Positions 52,333 through 62,996 are shown, counted from the stretch's first letter. The stretch is 64,000 nt of DNA from Salinarimonas sp. (GCF_040111675.1 NZ_CP157794.1:3741501-3805500); one strand, 5' to 3'. The notes: generated by a model from the letters alone, not told the origin. Numbers and translations: made by a program.

Positions 52333-53189
52333 GATGCGGACTCATTTCGCGGCAAGCCAAATCCGGATCGCGGCGAGCTTGAGCGCGGCGAGGAAGTTGT
52401 CGGGCGAGCGGTCGTAGCGCGTGGCGAGGCCGCGGAAGTGCTTGATGCGATTGAAGAAGCGCTCAACGAGGTTTCGCTGGCGGTAGAGCCAGGAGCTGAA
52501 CGGGAAGCTGCCCTTTCGGATCGCGCGGGGCGGGATGTTCGCCCAGGCGCCGCGTTCGGTCACCGTCGCGCGGATCGCGTTCGTGTCGTAGGCGCGGTCG
52601 GCGATCAGGATGGCGTCTTTCGCGACGAGCGGAAGGAGCTGCTCGCAGGCCGGTGCGTCGTTTGCCTGCCCTGCGGTGAGCAGGAGGCGAACCGGCCGCC
52701 CTTCCGCATCGACGAGGGCGTGGATCTTGGTCGTCAGGCCGCCGCGGGAACGTCCCATGCGACCATCTCCGGCGGCCTCCGAATCCCCCTTTTTCCCGCG
52801 GCCCCGTGCTGGTGGACGCGGACGCAGGAGCTGTCGATCATCACGATGTCGCCGTCGTAAGCCTCTGAGACGGCGTCCAGAATTCGGTCCCAGACGCCTG
52901 CTTTCCGCCATCGGACGAAGCGGTTGTAGAGCGTCGTGCGCGGGCCGTAGCGCTCGGGCACGTCGCGCCAGGGCGCACCCGTCCGGAAGCGCCAGACGAT
53001 CCCGTTGATCACCCGCCTGTCGTCCACCCGGGGCACGCCGCGCACCTTGTTCGGCAGAAGCGGCTGGATGATCGCCCATTCCTCGTCGGTCAGCTCATGG
53101 CGGCGCATCGAATCCTCCCTCGATCAGGAAGGTTGAATCATCCTACGCTCGAGCGATCAAATCCGCTTTGCCGTTTATGGGGCCAGAGC
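52333..53189 (-). mobile_element. IS5-type insertion sequence (IS427-like)
   Basis: An 857-bp element flanked by CTAG at 52329-52332 and 53190-53193. Ends are imperfect inverted repeats: GGATGCGGACTCATTTCGC against the reversed right end GGCTCTGGCCCCATAAACG style sequence. It holds one transposase gene read through a frameshift and sits between the serine hydrolase gene and the 204-bp tandem array. Confidence 0.75.
52342..53108 (-). CDS. IS5 family transposase, two overlapping frames
   Basis: The first frame (53108 to 52734) encodes MRRHELTDEEWAIIQPLLPN with VWRFRTGAPWRDVPERYGP and the first catalytic Asp in DIVMIDSSCVRVHQHG. The second frame, to 52342, supplies ADRAYDTNAIR (second Asp) and NLVERFFNRIKHFRGLATRY (Glu). 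The frames join at GGGAAAA (around 52790-52797), a classic -1 slippery heptamer, giving a 255-aa fusion. Programmed frameshifting is usual in the IS427 group, so the gene is probably functional and not a pseudogene. Confidence 0.85.
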
Positions 53190-53240
53190 CTAGCGTGGCC
53201 GTCGGCCGCCGCAAGCCCCGGCGGAACGCCATCCTCTCCG

Positions 53241-55467
53241 TCATCCCGGACGCCGAAGGCGATCCGGGACCCAGACACGCCACCCTGTCCCGAACGGCGT
53301 GCAACGCCGCGTCCCTCCGCAGGCGATGTCGGCATCGAGGGACGCGGGACGCGCGCGCTCCCGCGCACGCTGAACACACGCTGGAGGATCTGGGTCCCGG
53401 ACTTGCTTCGCAATCCGGGATGACATGAAGGTGTCGCCCCGGAGTCATCCCGGACGCCGAAGGCGATCCGGGACCTATACCCGCCACCCTGCCCCGAGCG
53501 GCGTGCAACGCCGCGTCCCTCTGCAAGTGATGTCGGCATCGAGGGCCGCGGGACGCGCGCGCTCCCGCGCACGCTGAACACACGCTGGAGGATCTGGGTC
53601 CCGGACTTGCTTCGCAATCCGGGATGACATGAAGGTGTCGCCCCGGAGTCATCCCGGACGCCGAAGGCGATCCGGGACCTAGACCCGCCACCCTGCCCCG
53701 AGCGGCGTGCAACGCCGCGTCCCTCTGCAAGTGATGTCGGCATCGAGGGCCGCGGGACGCGCGCGCTCCCGCGCACGCTGAACACACGCTGGAGGATCTG
53801 GGTCCCGGACTTGCTTCGCAATCCGGGATGACATGGAGGTATCGCCCCGGAGTCATCCCGGACGCCGAAGGCGATCCGGGACCCAGACACGCCACCCTGC
53901 CCCGAGCGGCGTGCAACGCCGCGTCCCTCTGCAAGTGATGTCGGCATCGAGGGACGCGGGACGCGCGCGCTCCCGCGCACGCTGAACACACGCTGGAGGA
54001 TCTGGGTCCCGGACTTGCTTCGCAATCCGGGATGACATGGAGGTATCGCCCCGGAGTCGTCCCGGACGCCGAAGGCGATCCGGGACCCAGACACGCCACC
54101 CTGCCCCGAGCGGCGTGCAACGCCGCGTCCCTCCGCAGGCGATGTCGGCATCGAGGGACGCGGGACGCGCGCGCTCCCGCGCACGCTGAACACACGCTGG
54201 AGGATCTGGGTCCCGGACTTGCTTCGCAATCCGGGATGACATGGAGGTATCGCCCCGGAGTCATCCCGGACGCCGAAGGCGATCCGGGACCTATACCCGC
54301 CACCCTGTCCCGAACGGCGTGCAACGCCGCGTCCCTCCGCAGGCGATGTCGGCATCGAGGGACGCGGGACGCGCGCGCTCCCGCGCACGCTGAACACACG
54401 CTGGAGGATCTGGGTCCCGGACTTGCTTCGCAATCCGGGATGACATGAAGGTGTCGCCCCGGAGTCATCCCGGACGCCGAAGGCGATCCGGGACCTAGAC
54501 CCGCCACCCTGCCCCGAGCGGCGTGCAACGCCGCGTCCCTCCGCAAGTGATGTCGGCATCGAGGGCCGCGGGACGCGCGCGCTCCCGCGCACGCTGAACA
54601 CACGCTGGAGGATCTGGGTCCCGGACTTGCTTCGCAATCCGGGATGACATGGAGGTGTCGCCCCGGAGTCATCCCGGACGCCGAAGGCGATCCGGGACCT
54701 ATACCCGCCACCCTGCCCCGAGCGGCGTGCAACGCGCGTCCCTCCGCAGGCGATGTCGGCATCGAGGGACGCGGGACGCGCGCGCTCCCGCGCACGCTGA
54801 ACACACGCTGGAGGATCTGGGTCCCGGACTTGCTTCGCAATCCGGGATGACATGAAGGTATCGCCCCGGAGTCATCCCGGACGCCGAAGGCGATCCGGGA
54901 CCCAGACACGCCACCCTGTCCCGAACGGCGTGCAACGCCGCGTCCCTCCGCAGGCGATGTCCGCATCGAGGGACGCGGGACGCGCGCGCTCCCGCGCACG
55001 CTGAACACACGCTGGAGGATCTGGGTCCCGGACTTGCTTCGCAATCCGGGATGACATGAAGGTGTCGCCCCGGAGTCATCCCGGACGCCGAAGGCGATCC
55101 GGGACCCAGACACGCCACCCTGTCCCGAGCGGCGTGCAACGCCGCGTCCCTCCGCAGGCGATGTCGGCATCGAGGGCCGCGGGACGCGCGCGCTCCCGCG
55201 CACGCTGAACACACGCTGGAGGATCTGGGTCCCGGACTTGCTTCGCAATCCAAGATGACATGGAGGTATCGCCCCGGAGTCATCCCGGACGCCGAAGGCG
55301 ATCCGGGACCTAGACCCGCCACCCTGCCCCGAGCGGCGTGCAACGCCGCGTCCCTCCGCAAGTGATGTCGGCATCGAGGGCCGCGGGACGCGCGCGCTCC
55401 CGCGCACGCTGAACACACGCTGGAGGATCTGGGTCCCGGACTTGCTTCGCAATCCGGGATGACATGA
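53241..55467. repeat. Tandem array of 11 family-A units, 204 bp each
   Basis: Eleven units start at 53241, 53445, 53649, 53853, 54057, 54261, 54465, 54669, 54872, 55076 and 55280. Each is a family-A element (TCATCCCGGACGCCGAAGG at one end, GCTTCGCAATCCGGGATGAC at the other) plus a 20-nt linker that reads ATGAAGGTGTCGCCCCGGAG or a close variant. Unit 8 lacks one base (203 bp). Variants such as CAGACAC/TATACCC/TAGACCC, GTCCCGAAC/GCCCCGAGC and CAGGCG/CAAGTG occur in shuffled combinations. Both strands stay open because 204 is a multiple of 3, but no start site or composition supports coding. The array is flanked by the IS5-type element on the left and the phytase-like gene on the right. Confidence 0.95.
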
Positions 55468-55496
55468 AGGTGTCGCCCCGGAGGCATCGGGAGCCT

Positions 55497-56537
55497 TCAC
55501 CCCTCGACCAGCGCGAACTCCAAGAGCAGCGTCCGCTGCAGCATCGAGTAATTGTCGTCCGCCACCATCGTCAGCAGCGTCTCGCCGCCGGGGCCCGCAT
55601 GGACCGCGAGGCCCTCCATGTTGTCGATGGCGTTGGTCCAGTCCGCCTCGAAGATCGTGGGACCGTCGAGGATCGCGCCCGGCGCGAGGTCGGCGCCGGC
55701 GATCCGGCGGATACGGGCGGCGACGCCGCTCGTGAGCGCGTAGCGACGCTCGAGCAGCAGCAGGTCGCCGCCGGGCAGGACGGCGCAGTCGGTGATCTCG
55801 AAGGCGTCGGAGCGGGCGATCGTGACGGTCGCGCCGGCGGCGGGGCCGGTGAGCGCGACACCTGTCGTCGGCGTCGCCTCGCCGCGGCGCGCCCGCTCGG
55901 CGATGGCGACGAGGGCGCCCGCGAGCGGGGACGGGGCGCGGGCGACGAAAAGCGTCTCCATCCCCTTGTTGCCGGGCCACGCGTCGAGAGCGTCGCGCGC
56001 CGCGGCCGGCACGGCGAGACGCGTCCCGGGGCTCGCGATCCCGGCGGCGAGATCGTAGGCATGGACCGCCTGACGCTGCTCGAATCCGACATAGGCCATG
56101 CCGCCGTCGATCGTCAGCGCCTCGGCGTCGTAGAAGCCGGTGCGCCAGAGCAGCTCGCCGTCGGCGCCCAGCAGCGGCGCGAGCACGGCGTCGCCGATCC
56201 CGACGATCTCGCCCGCGAGGCCGCGCCGCAGGTCCGCCGCGAGCCAGTAACCGTGGTCGGAGACCGCGAGCAGCCTCGCCCCGTTCTCGACCATCGCGAG
56301 ACCCGACAAGCCGCCGAATTCCTCCGCCCCCGCCTGCAGCTCGAGCCCGGCGCGGTAGCGCAGCCGGCCGTAGAGACCATCGACGAGGCCCCGGGGCCCC
56401 AGATGCGCGATCTCGTAGGTGCGGATCGAGAGCGGCAGCGGGCCGGGCAGATCGGCTCGCGCCCGCGGCGCCGGGGCGAGCGCCCCGACGGCGGCCGTGA
56501 CGGCGCCCCCGAGGAGCGCGCGCCGGGTGAGCCTCAA
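55497..56537 (-). CDS. Exported esterase-like / phytase-like protein
   Basis: About 346 aa from a TTG at 56537 that overlaps the cobT stop (TTGA); no ATG or GTG fits the signal peptide. The N-terminus [20 protein letters not shown] is a twin-arginine signal, cleaved after ARA. The mature protein belongs to the esterase-like activity of phytase family: [20 protein letters not shown] with [35 protein letters not shown], and [20 protein letters not shown]. Linked to cobT by translation coupling. The substrate is unknown. It shares the family with the C-terminal half of the protein encoded at 4341-6512. Confidence 0.85.
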   Translation of the reverse strand: MRLTRRALLGGAVTAAVGALAPAPRARADLPGPLPLSIRTYEIAHLGPRGLVDGLYGRLRYRAGLELQAGAEEFGGLSGLAMVENGARLLAVSDHGYWLAADLRRGLAGEIVGIGDAVLAPLLGADGELLWRTGFYDAEALTIDGGMAYVGFEQRQAVHAYDLAAGIASPGTRLAVPAAARDALDAWPGNKGMETLFVARAPSPLAGALVAIAERARRGEATPTTGVALTGPAAGATVTIARSDAFEITDCAVLPGGDLLLLERRYALTSGVAARIRRIAGADLAPGAILDGPTIFEADWTNAIDNMEGLAVHAGPGGETLLTMVADDNYSMLQRTLLLEFALVEG

Positions 56538-58450
56538 TGCAGGCCCCGGCGACCGCCGGCGGCCCGGCGCGGCGCCGGCGCGGCGGGCGCGGCGCCGGTG
56601 TCCTCGAACAGCTCGGCGAGCTTCTCCGTCATCACGCCGCCGAGCTCCTCGGCGTCGACGATGGTCACGGCGCGGCGATAGTAGCGCGTCACGTCGTGGC
56701 CGATGCCGATGGCGATGATCTCGACCGGCGAGCGCGTCTCGATCTCCTCGATCACGGAGCGCAGGTGCTTCTCGAGATAGTTGCCGGGGTTCACCGAGAG
56801 CGTCGAATCGTCCACCGGCGCGCCGTCGGAGATCACCATCAGGATGCGCCGCTGCTCGGGACGGCCGAGCAGGCGCTTGTGCGCCCAGTCGAGCGCCTCG
56901 CCGTCGATGTTCTCCTTGAGCAGGCCCTCGCGCATCATCAGGCCGAGATTGCGCCGGGCGCGCCGCCAGGGCTCGTCGGCGGACTTGTAGACGATGTGGC
57001 GCAGATCGTTGAGCCGGCCCGGATTCTGCGGCTTGCCGGCCCCGAGCCATTGCTCGCGGGACTGCCCGCCCTTCCAGGCGCGCGTGGTGAAGCCGAGGAT
57101 CTCGACCTTCACCCCGCAGCGCTCCAGCGTGCGCGCCAGGATGTCCGCGCAGGTGGCGGCGACCGTGATCGGCCGCCCGCGCATCGAGCCCGAATTGTCG
57201 AGGAGCAGCGTCACCACCGTGTCGCGGAATTCCGTGTCCTTCTCCTGCTTGAAGGAGAGCGGCGTCATCGGGTCCATGATCACCCGCGGCAGGCGCGCCG
57301 GATCGAGGATGCCCTCCTCGATGTCGAACAGCCAGGAGCGGTTCTGCTGAGCGAGGAGCCGGCGCTGCAGGCGGTTGGCGAGGCGCCCGACGACGCCCTG
57401 GAGGTTCGACAGCTGCTTGTCGAGATAGGCCCGCAGGCGCGTGAGCTCCTCCGCCTCGCACAGGTCCTCGGCGTGCACGATCTCGTCGAACTTCGTCGTG
57501 TAGGCCTTGTAGTCCGGCATGCGCGGCTCGTTGGCGCGCGGCGGCGGCGGGCGCCAGCTCTCGTTCGCCTCCTCGCTGTCGGCCTCCTCCGCGTCCTCGG
57601 GCATCTCGCCGGAGGGGCCGTCGGAGGCCTCCTGGGAGCCGTCCTCCATGTCCTCGGCCGATTCGTCGGTGATCTCGATCTCGGCGCGCTCGCCCTGCGC
57701 GTCCTCCTCGGTCTCGCCCTCCTGGCTCTCGTCGGACTGGTCCTCGCCCTCCTGCTCCTCTTCCTCCTCGCTCTCCTCGGGCTCCATCTCGCTCTGCTCG
57801 ACCATGTCGAGGGAGACGAGGAGGTCGCGCACCGCGCGGGCGAAGCCGCGCTGGTTCTCGATGGTGGAGAGGAGCTGGTCGAGATCCTGGCCCGCCTTGC
57901 CCTCGATGTGGTCGCGCCAGAGGTCGACGATCTTCTCGGCGGCGTGCGGCGGCTTGCGGCCGGTGAGGCGCTCGCGGACCATCAGCGCGATCGCGTCCTC
58001 GATGGGCGCGTCGGCGCGGTCGGTGATCTCCTCGTACTTGCCGCCGCGGTGGTAGCGGTCCTCCAGCATGGCGTCGAGATTGTCGGCGACGCCCTCCATC
58101 CGCCGCGAGCCGATGGATTCCACCCGCGCCTGCTCCACCGCGTCGAACACGGCGCGCGCCGCCGCGCCCTCGGGCGTGAGGCGCCGGTGCATGGCGGCGT
58201 CGTGGCAGGCGAGGCGCAGCGCCATCGAATCCGCGTGCCCGCGCATCACGGCGACGTCCTGCGAGGACGCCTTGCGCGGCGGCTCGGGCAGGCGCGCCCG
58301 GTCGGAGGTCAGCAGCGGCCGGTCCGAGGCGTAGGTCACCTCGAGCTCGGGCTGGCGGGCGATGGCGCGCAGGCAGGCGGCCACCGAGCGCTTGATGCCC
58401 TCGTTGGGCGCTTCCTTCTTCTCGCCGGGCTTGCGGTTGGAGATGGCCAT
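56534..58450 (-). CDS. cobT: Aerobic cobaltochelatase subunit CobT
   Basis: A 638-aa subunit of the CobN-CobS-CobT complex that inserts cobalt into hydrogenobyrinic acid a,c-diamide. The start is the ATG at 58450 ([15 protein letters not shown]). Residues 1-215 are the N-terminal helical domain, about 235-330 a strongly acidic low-complexity linker (Glu/Asp/Ser runs), and the C-terminal third a von Willebrand A-type domain with the MIDAS motif [18 protein letters not shown] and [14 protein letters not shown]. Length and domain order are normal for CobT. Confidence 0.95.
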   Translation of the reverse strand: MAISNRKPGEKKEAPNEGIKRSVAACLRAIARQPELEVTYASDRPLLTSDRARLPEPPRKASSQDVAVMRGHADSMALRLACHDAAMHRRLTPEGAAARAVFDAVEQARVESIGSRRMEGVADNLDAMLEDRYHRGGKYEEITDRADAPIEDAIALMVRERLTGRKPPHAAEKIVDLWRDHIEGKAGQDLDQLLSTIENQRGFARAVRDLLVSLDMVEQSEMEPEESEEEEEQEGEDQSDESQEGETEEDAQGERAEIEITDESAEDMEDGSQEASDGPSGEMPEDAEEADSEEANESWRPPPPRANEPRMPDYKAYTTKFDEIVHAEDLCEAEELTRLRAYLDKQLSNLQGVVGRLANRLQRRLLAQQNRSWLFDIEEGILDPARLPRVIMDPMTPLSFKQEKDTEFRDTVVTLLLDNSGSMRGRPITVAATCADILARTLERCGVKVEILGFTTRAWKGGQSREQWLGAGKPQNPGRLNDLRHIVYKSADEPWRRARRNLGLMMREGLLKENIDGEALDWAHKRLLGRPEQRRILMVISDGAPVDDSTLSVNPGNYLEKHLRSVIEEIETRSPVEIIAIGIGHDVTRYYRRAVTIVDAEELGGVMTEKLAELFEDTGAAPAAPAPRRAAGGRRGLH

Positions 58451-58484
58451 TCCGGTCCCTGGAATCTCTGGTCTCGCGATCGCC

Positions 58485-59486
58485 TCAGGTGAGCACGACG
58501 TTGGCCGCGCTCTCCGGCAGCTCCTTGCCGAACGAGCGCTGGTAGAACTCGGCGACCAGGTTGCGCTCGAGCTCGTCGCACTTGTTGAGGAAGGTGAGCC
58601 GGAAGGCGAAGCCGACATCGCCGAAGATCGAGGCGTTCTCCGCCCAGGTGATCACCGTGCGCGGGCTCATCACGGTCGAGAGATCGCCGTTGACGAAAGC
58701 GTTGCGGGTGAGGTCGGCGACGCGCACCATCTTGTTGACGGTGTCGCGGCCCTGGTCCGTGCCCTGCCAGGACTTCACCTTCGAGAGCACGATCTCGACC
58801 TCGCGGTCGTGCTCGAGATAGTTCAGCGTGGTGACGATGGACCAGCGGTCCATCTGCGCCTGGTTGATCTGCTGGGTGCCGTGATAGAGCCCCGACGTGT
58901 CGCCGAGCCCGATCGTGTTGGCGGTCGCGAACAGGCGGAACGACGGATGCGGCCGGATGACGCGGCTCTGGTCGAGCAGCGTCAGGCGGCCCGAGCTCTC
59001 GAGCACGCGCTGGATCACGAACATCACGTCCGGGCGCCCGGCGTCGTACTCGTCGAAGACGAGGGCGACGTTGTGCTGGTAGGCCCAGGGCAGGATGCCG
59101 TCCCGGAACTCCGTGATCTGCTTGCCCTCCTTGAGCACGATCGCGTCCTTGCCGACGAGATCGATGCGGGAGACGTGGCTGTCGAGGTTGACGCGCACGC
59201 AGGGCCAGTTCAGCCGGGCCGCGACCTGCTCGATATGGGTCGACTTGCCGGTGCCGTGATAGCCCGTCACCATCACGCGGCGGTTGAAGGCGAAGCCCGC
59301 GATGATGGCGAGCGTGGTCTCGCGGTCGAAGATGTAGTCCGGATCCAGCTCCGGCACGTGCTCCTCGCCCTGCGAGAAGGCCGGAACCTCCAGGTCGCTG
59401 TCGATGCCGAAGGTCTGGCGCACGGACAGCTTCAGGTCCGGGGTGCCGGTCATCGTCTCGGCTGCTTTGTCGGTCTTCGCCTGCAT
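58485..59486 (-). CDS. cobS: Aerobic cobaltochelatase subunit CobS
   Basis: The protein has 333 aa, from the ATG at 59486 with GAGGAAGAGG upstream. It is the AAA+ ATPase partner of CobT. The Walker A motif is [15 protein letters not shown], Walker B is [11 protein letters not shown], and the sensor region is [16 protein letters not shown]. The C-terminus is conserved. cobS is followed by cobT at 34 bp, so they form an operon. Confidence 0.96.
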   Translation of the reverse strand: MQAKTDKAAETMTGTPDLKLSVRQTFGIDSDLEVPAFSQGEEHVPELDPDYIFDRETTLAIIAGFAFNRRVMVTGYHGTGKSTHIEQVAARLNWPCVRVNLDSHVSRIDLVGKDAIVLKEGKQITEFRDGILPWAYQHNVALVFDEYDAGRPDVMFVIQRVLESSGRLTLLDQSRVIRPHPSFRLFATANTIGLGDTSGLYHGTQQINQAQMDRWSIVTTLNYLEHDREVEIVLSKVKSWQGTDQGRDTVNKMVRVADLTRNAFVNGDLSTVMSPRTVITWAENASIFGDVGFAFRLTFLNKCDELERNLVAEFYQRSFGKELPESAANVVLT

Positions 59487-59636
59487 GAACGCCTCTTCCT
59501 CGCGGACCCGTCTCGCGCCGGCGCGGCCTTCCGCACCCCCCGCGCGCTCGCGGCCCTGGTTACGCCCCGCCGTCGCGCCTTGCAACGCCGGGGCCATGTG
59601 TGACGCGTGTGCGCCGAAAGGGTCTCGATGCGCCTC

Positions 59637-60266
59637 CTAGCACAGGCCGGCGGCCTTGAGCGTGTCGTGGGCGCGGATGATGTCGCGCAGGCGCTCCTCG
59701 TAGGAGCGGTCGCCGCCATGCGCGTCGGGGTGGAAACGCTTCACCAGCGCCTTGTAGGCCGCCTTGATCGTGGCGGCGTCCGCGCCCTCCTCGAGGCCGA
59801 GCACGTCGAAGGCCTGGCGCACCGGGCCGGAATAGCGCTTCTTCGGCGGCTCCGGCGCGCGCTGCGTCTGGCCGACGCCGTTGTCGCGCAGGACGTCGAA
59901 CGGGTCGTGATAGGCCCAGTCCCGCGCGAAGCCGGCCCGGGCCCCCTTGGCCGCCCGCTGGCGGGCGTCGCCGTTGGCGCCCATCGACCAGGTCGGCCGA
60001 TGGCCGATGATCGAGTCCTTCTGGTAGGCGGCGACGGCCTCCTCCGGCATGTCCTTGAAATAGTTGTACGACGCGTTGTACGCGCGCACGTGGTCCATGC
60101 AGAAGCGCCAGTACTTGCCCTCCTGCCCCCGGCCCTTGGGCGCGCGGTAGAGGCCCTGGCCCGTGCAGCCCGGATGCTCGCAGCCCGGCGCGTCCGTGGG
60201 CTTGGCGTCCTCGGCGGCCTTCGGCTTGATGCGGATTCGGTCGAACAGGGGCGAGTTCAAGTCCAT
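59637..60266 (-). CDS. J-domain (DnaJ-like) protein
   Basis: About 209 aa from the ATG at 60266 (MDLNSPLFDRIRIKPK); an ATG at 60287 is possible. The N-terminal half is specific to this family: cysteine pairs CEHPGCTGQG and FCMDHVRAYN, followed by YNYFKDMPEEAVAAYQ. The last 60 residues are a J domain with AFDVLGLEEGADAATIKAAY and the HPD motif in KRFHPDAHGGD, which stimulates Hsp70. It precedes cobS, an arrangement usual in Hyphomicrobiales. Confidence 0.9.
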   Translation of the reverse strand: MDLNSPLFDRIRIKPKAAEDAKPTDAPGCEHPGCTGQGLYRAPKGRGQEGKYWRFCMDHVRAYNASYNYFKDMPEEAVAAYQKDSIIGHRPTWSMGANGDARQRAAKGARAGFARDWAYHDPFDVLRDNGVGQTQRAPEPPKKRYSGPVRQAFDVLGLEEGADAATIKAAYKALVKRFHPDAHGGDRSYEERLRDIIRAHDTLKAAGLC

Positions 60267-60402
60267 GATCCCGTGATTATGAGCCATGACCGCGCGCGGG
60301 CAAGGGCAAAGAACCGCGTGAGGGGGCCATCGAGCCCTTGACGAGACGACGCGTCGCGGCGACGCAGAGAACCGGTTTCCCGAACGACGAGGACGACGAA
60401 CC

Positions 60403-60699
60403 GTGAGCACCGACCCCGCAACCGGCGAAGAACCCGGCATGAAGGCGCTGATCGAGACGCGGCTCGCTGAGGCCTTCGCCCCGAGCCGCCTCTCCGTCGT
60501 CGACGAATCCCACCTCCACGCCGGCCATGCCGGCTGGCGCGAGGGGGGCGAGACCCATTTCAGGATAGAGGTGGTCTCCGACGCCTTCGCCGGCAAGAGC
60601 CGGGTCGAGCGTCACCGTCTGGTGAACGCCGCGCTCGCCGAGGCGTTCGCCCGCGGCCTGCACGCGCTCGCGATCAAGGCGGAGGCGCCGGGAGCGTGA
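60403..60699 (+). CDS. bolA: BolA family protein
   Basis: The product has 98 aa from a GTG at 60403. BolA proteins work with monothiol glutaredoxins in iron-sulfur and redox regulation. The core is KALIETRLAEAFAPSRLSVV, then DESHLHAGHAGWREGGETHF and a helix ending RVERHRLVNAALAEAF. The His in HAGHAG is the cluster-ligand candidate. Divergent from the J-domain gene. Confidence 0.92.
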   Translation: MSTDPATGEEPGMKALIETRLAEAFAPSRLSVVDESHLHAGHAGWREGGETHFRIEVVSDAFAGKSRVERHRLVNAALAEAFARGLHALAIKAEAPGA

Positions 60700-60720
60700 G
60701 CTGCGGGGGGGGGAAGCGCT

Positions 60721-60899
60721 GTCATCCCGGACGGCGAAGCCGATCCGGGACCCATACCCGCGACGTCGGCCACGAGCGCGCATCGCGCGCTCGGCGCTCC
60801 GAGGGTCGGCGCGTCGATGCCGAGCGACGCGGCCTGAAGGCCGCGACACCGGCCGCGGCGGGTATGGATCCCGGGTCGCCGTTCGGCGCCCGGGATGAC
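60721..60899. repeat. Dispersed intergenic repeat, family A, copy 5
   Basis: The 179-bp element has ends GTCATCCCGGACGGCG and GGCGCCCGGGATGAC, with the inner CATACCCGCGACGTCGG and GAGCGCGCATCGCGCGCTC palindromes. It lies between the converging bolA and purC genes. Confidence 0.85.
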
Positions 60900-60908
60900 A
60901 GGGAAGCC

Positions 60909-61703
60909 CTACTGCACCAGCCGCGGGCCGCCCATCGGCACGCCGTCGGTCTCCGACAGGATGCCGAGCCGCCGCGCCACTTCCGTGTAGGCCTCGATCA
61001 GGCCGCCGAGATCCTTGCGGAAGCGGTCCTTGTCGAGCTTCTCGGCGGACTTCATGTCCCACAGCCGGCACGAATCGGGGGAGATCTCGTCGGCGACGAC
61101 GATGCGCATCAGGTCGCCCTCCCAAAGGCGCCCGCACTCGATCTTGAAGTCGACGAGCCGGATGCCGACGCCGAGGAAGAGCCCCGACAGGAAGTCGTTC
61201 ACCCGGATGGCGAGCGCCATGATGTCGTCGATCTCCTGCGGCGTCGCCCAGCCGAAGGCGGTGATGTGCTCCTCCGACACCATCGGGTCGTCGAGCTTGT
61301 CGTTCTTGTAGTAGAACTCGATGATCGAGCGCGGCAGCTGCGTGCCTTCCTCGAGCCCGAGGCGCTTGGCCAGCGAGCCGGCGGCGACGTTGCGCACCAC
61401 GACCTCGAGCGGGATGATCTCGACCTCGCGGATCAGCTGCTCGCGCATGTTCAGCCGACGGATGAAATGCGTCGGCACGCCGATGTCGTTGAGGTGGCTG
61501 AAGACGAACTCGCTGATGCGGTTGTTCAGCACGCCCTTGCCGTCGATCACCTCGTGCTTCTTGGCGTTGAAGGCGGTCGCGTCGTCCTTGAAGTGCTGAA
61601 TGAGCGTCCCGGGCTCGGGTCCTTCGAACAGGACCTTCGCCTTGCCCTCGTAGATCCGACGGCGGCGATTCATGGGCGTGTACCGTGGTTTGTTGAAGTC
61701 CAT
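60909..61703 (-). CDS. purC: Phosphoribosylaminoimidazole-succinocarboxamide synthase
   Basis: The product has 264 aa from the ATG at 61703; an ATG at 61673 ([14 protein letters not shown]) is an alternative. PurC joins aspartate to CAIR in purine synthesis. Signatures [49 protein letters not shown] and [20 protein letters not shown] with [13 protein letters not shown] are all present. Length is normal. Confidence 0.95.
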   Translation of the reverse strand: MDFNKPRYTPMNRRRRIYEGKAKVLFEGPEPGTLIQHFKDDATAFNAKKHEVIDGKGVLNNRISEFVFSHLNDIGVPTHFIRRLNMREQLIREVEIIPLEVVVRNVAAGSLAKRLGLEEGTQLPRSIIEFYYKNDKLDDPMVSEEHITAFGWATPQEIDDIMALAIRVNDFLSGLFLGVGIRLVDFKIECGRLWEGDLMRIVVADEISPDSCRLWDMKSAEKLDKDRFRKDLGGLIEAYTEVARRLGILSETDGVPMGGPRLVQ

Positions 61704-62000
61704 GGGTAGGCCTGAGGCTCCTGGCTCTCGAACGATCCGCCGGGGGGAGAATACGCGTGACGGATCGGTCGAGCGGCGATGAGGGCCGCCCGTTCGCGGG
61801 CAACCTATCCGAAGAGATGGGGATGCACAACGCGCCTTTCATCCCGAGGTGAACGCGAGGCGCGCACGTCCCGGCCAGGGTCCGCGCGCGGGGCGCGCTC
61901 CTACGCAGGATGCCGGGTGGCGCGCCCCGCCGGGGGGCGATATACCGACCGGGAGAGGGCCCCGCGCCCGCAAGTCTCATCACGCGCACCGGATCGGACC

Positions 62001-62312
62001 ATGACCACCTTCGACGACCGCGAATCCGCCTTCGAGAACAAGTTCGCGCACGACGAGGAGCTCCGCTTCAAGGCGGTGTCCCGCCGCGACCGGCTCATCG
62101 GCCTGTGGGCGGCGGAGAAGCTCGGGAAGACCGGCGCCGACGCCGACGCCTACGCCCGCGACGTCGTCTCCACCGACCTCAAGAAGCCCGGCGACGAGGA
62201 CGTCTACGACAAGCTCCGCGCCGACCTGCCCGCGGACGTCCCCGACGCCGAGATCCGCAAGCAGATGCTCGACCTCCTCGCCCGCGCGGTGAAGGAGATC
62301 GAGACGCAGTGA
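62001..62312 (+). CDS. DUF1476 protein, ATP synthase zeta inhibitor type
   Basis: The product has 103 aa from the ATG at 62001. The start TTFDDRESAFENKFAHDEEL, then RFKAVSRRDRLIGLWAAEKL and the C-terminal helix EIRKQMLDLLARAVKEIE match DUF1476, the alphaproteobacterial F1-ATPase inhibitor (zeta subunit) first described in Paracoccus. The N-terminal segment is the inhibitory helix. It is divergent from purC, a common arrangement in the order. Confidence 0.9.
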   Translation: MTTFDDRESAFENKFAHDEELRFKAVSRRDRLIGLWAAEKLGKTGADADAYARDVVSTDLKKPGDEDVYDKLRADLPADVPDAEIRKQMLDLLARAVKEIETQ

Positions 62313-62400
62313 CGACGTGACGTAGCCGATTCACACACCGTTCCGCGCCGCCGGCAGCCGAGGACGAGCGACGTCGCGGAGCTGCTCGGCGGGCGCCGAG

Positions 62401-62602
62401 CCTTCTCCTTCCCTGTAGGGGAAGGTGGCTCGGCGAAGCCGAGACGGATGGGGCGCGCGGCACGCGCGTTCGGCGAAGCCGAAATCGACGGTCGAGCCGG
62501 ACGCCGCCGGCGGCTTCCGCTTCGCGGAACGCGTCGCTCGCGCGCCGCGCCCATCCGTCACGCCGCTTCGCGGCGCGACACCTTCCCCTACAGGGAAGGA
62601 AA
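62401..62602. repeat. MITE-like intergenic repeat, family B, copy 2
   Basis: It begins TCCTTCCCTGTAGGGGAAGG and ends CACCTTCCCCTACAGGGAAG, with the same interior as the copy at 11339-11547 (GGCACGCGCGTTCGGCGAAG, then CGGAACGCGTCGC). About 200 bp; it lies between the DUF1476 gene and a small gene. Two copies with inverted-repeat ends in 64 kb suggest a mobile, non-autonomous element. Confidence 0.85.
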
Positions 62603-62732
62603 GCGTCGGCCGTCCGCGTCGCCACCCGAGCCGTGCGCATCGCCGTCCTCCATCCGCCCGACCTTGCGCTCGATCAAGGCGCGCCCGCTCCCGTCCCCCC
62701 ATGCTCGGCCTCGTCACACAGGAGACGACGCC

Positions 62733-62996
62733 ATGAAGAGCATGATCGAGGGTCTGCGCGAGGCCGCCAACCGTCCCCGGCTGATGGGGGAGATGATGCG
62801 GCGCCTCGACGTCGATCCCGACGCGCTGGCAGCGGAAGGCCACGGCCTCGCGCTCGCCCACGCCGCGCGGCGCTGCGCCGGCTGCGAGCACGAGGGCGCC
62901 TGCCGCTCCTGGCTCGCCGAGCACGATCACGCGGAGCACGCGCCCTCCTTCTGCGCCAACGACGGCTTCTTCGAGAGCGTCAAGGCCGACGCCTGA
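62733..62996 (+). CDS. Small Cys-rich DUF6455-like protein
   Basis: The product is 87 aa, with AGGAGACG 5 bp before the ATG. It carries the paired cysteine signature RRCAGCEHEGACRSWLAEHD and a later cysteine in FCANDGFF, as in the small DUF6455 family of alphaproteobacteria. A role in metal or cofactor binding is possible but not shown. Cytoplasmic; no signal peptide. Confidence 0.75.
   Translation: MKSMIEGLREAANRPRLMGEMMRRLDVDPDALAAEGHGLALAHAARRCAGCEHEGACRSWLAEHDHAEHAPSFCANDGFFESVKADA

Noticed and set aside
52342..53108. Broken IS5 transposase pseudogene
   Set aside because: The two frames meet at a GGGAAAA slippery heptamer, as expected of a programmed frameshift; catalytic residues are intact.
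53143..55980. Long minus-strand open frames (571 and 945 aa) through the tandem array
   Set aside because: They exist only because the 204-bp unit is a multiple of 3 and GC-rich; the products are repeats with no start signal and shift frame at the 203-bp unit.
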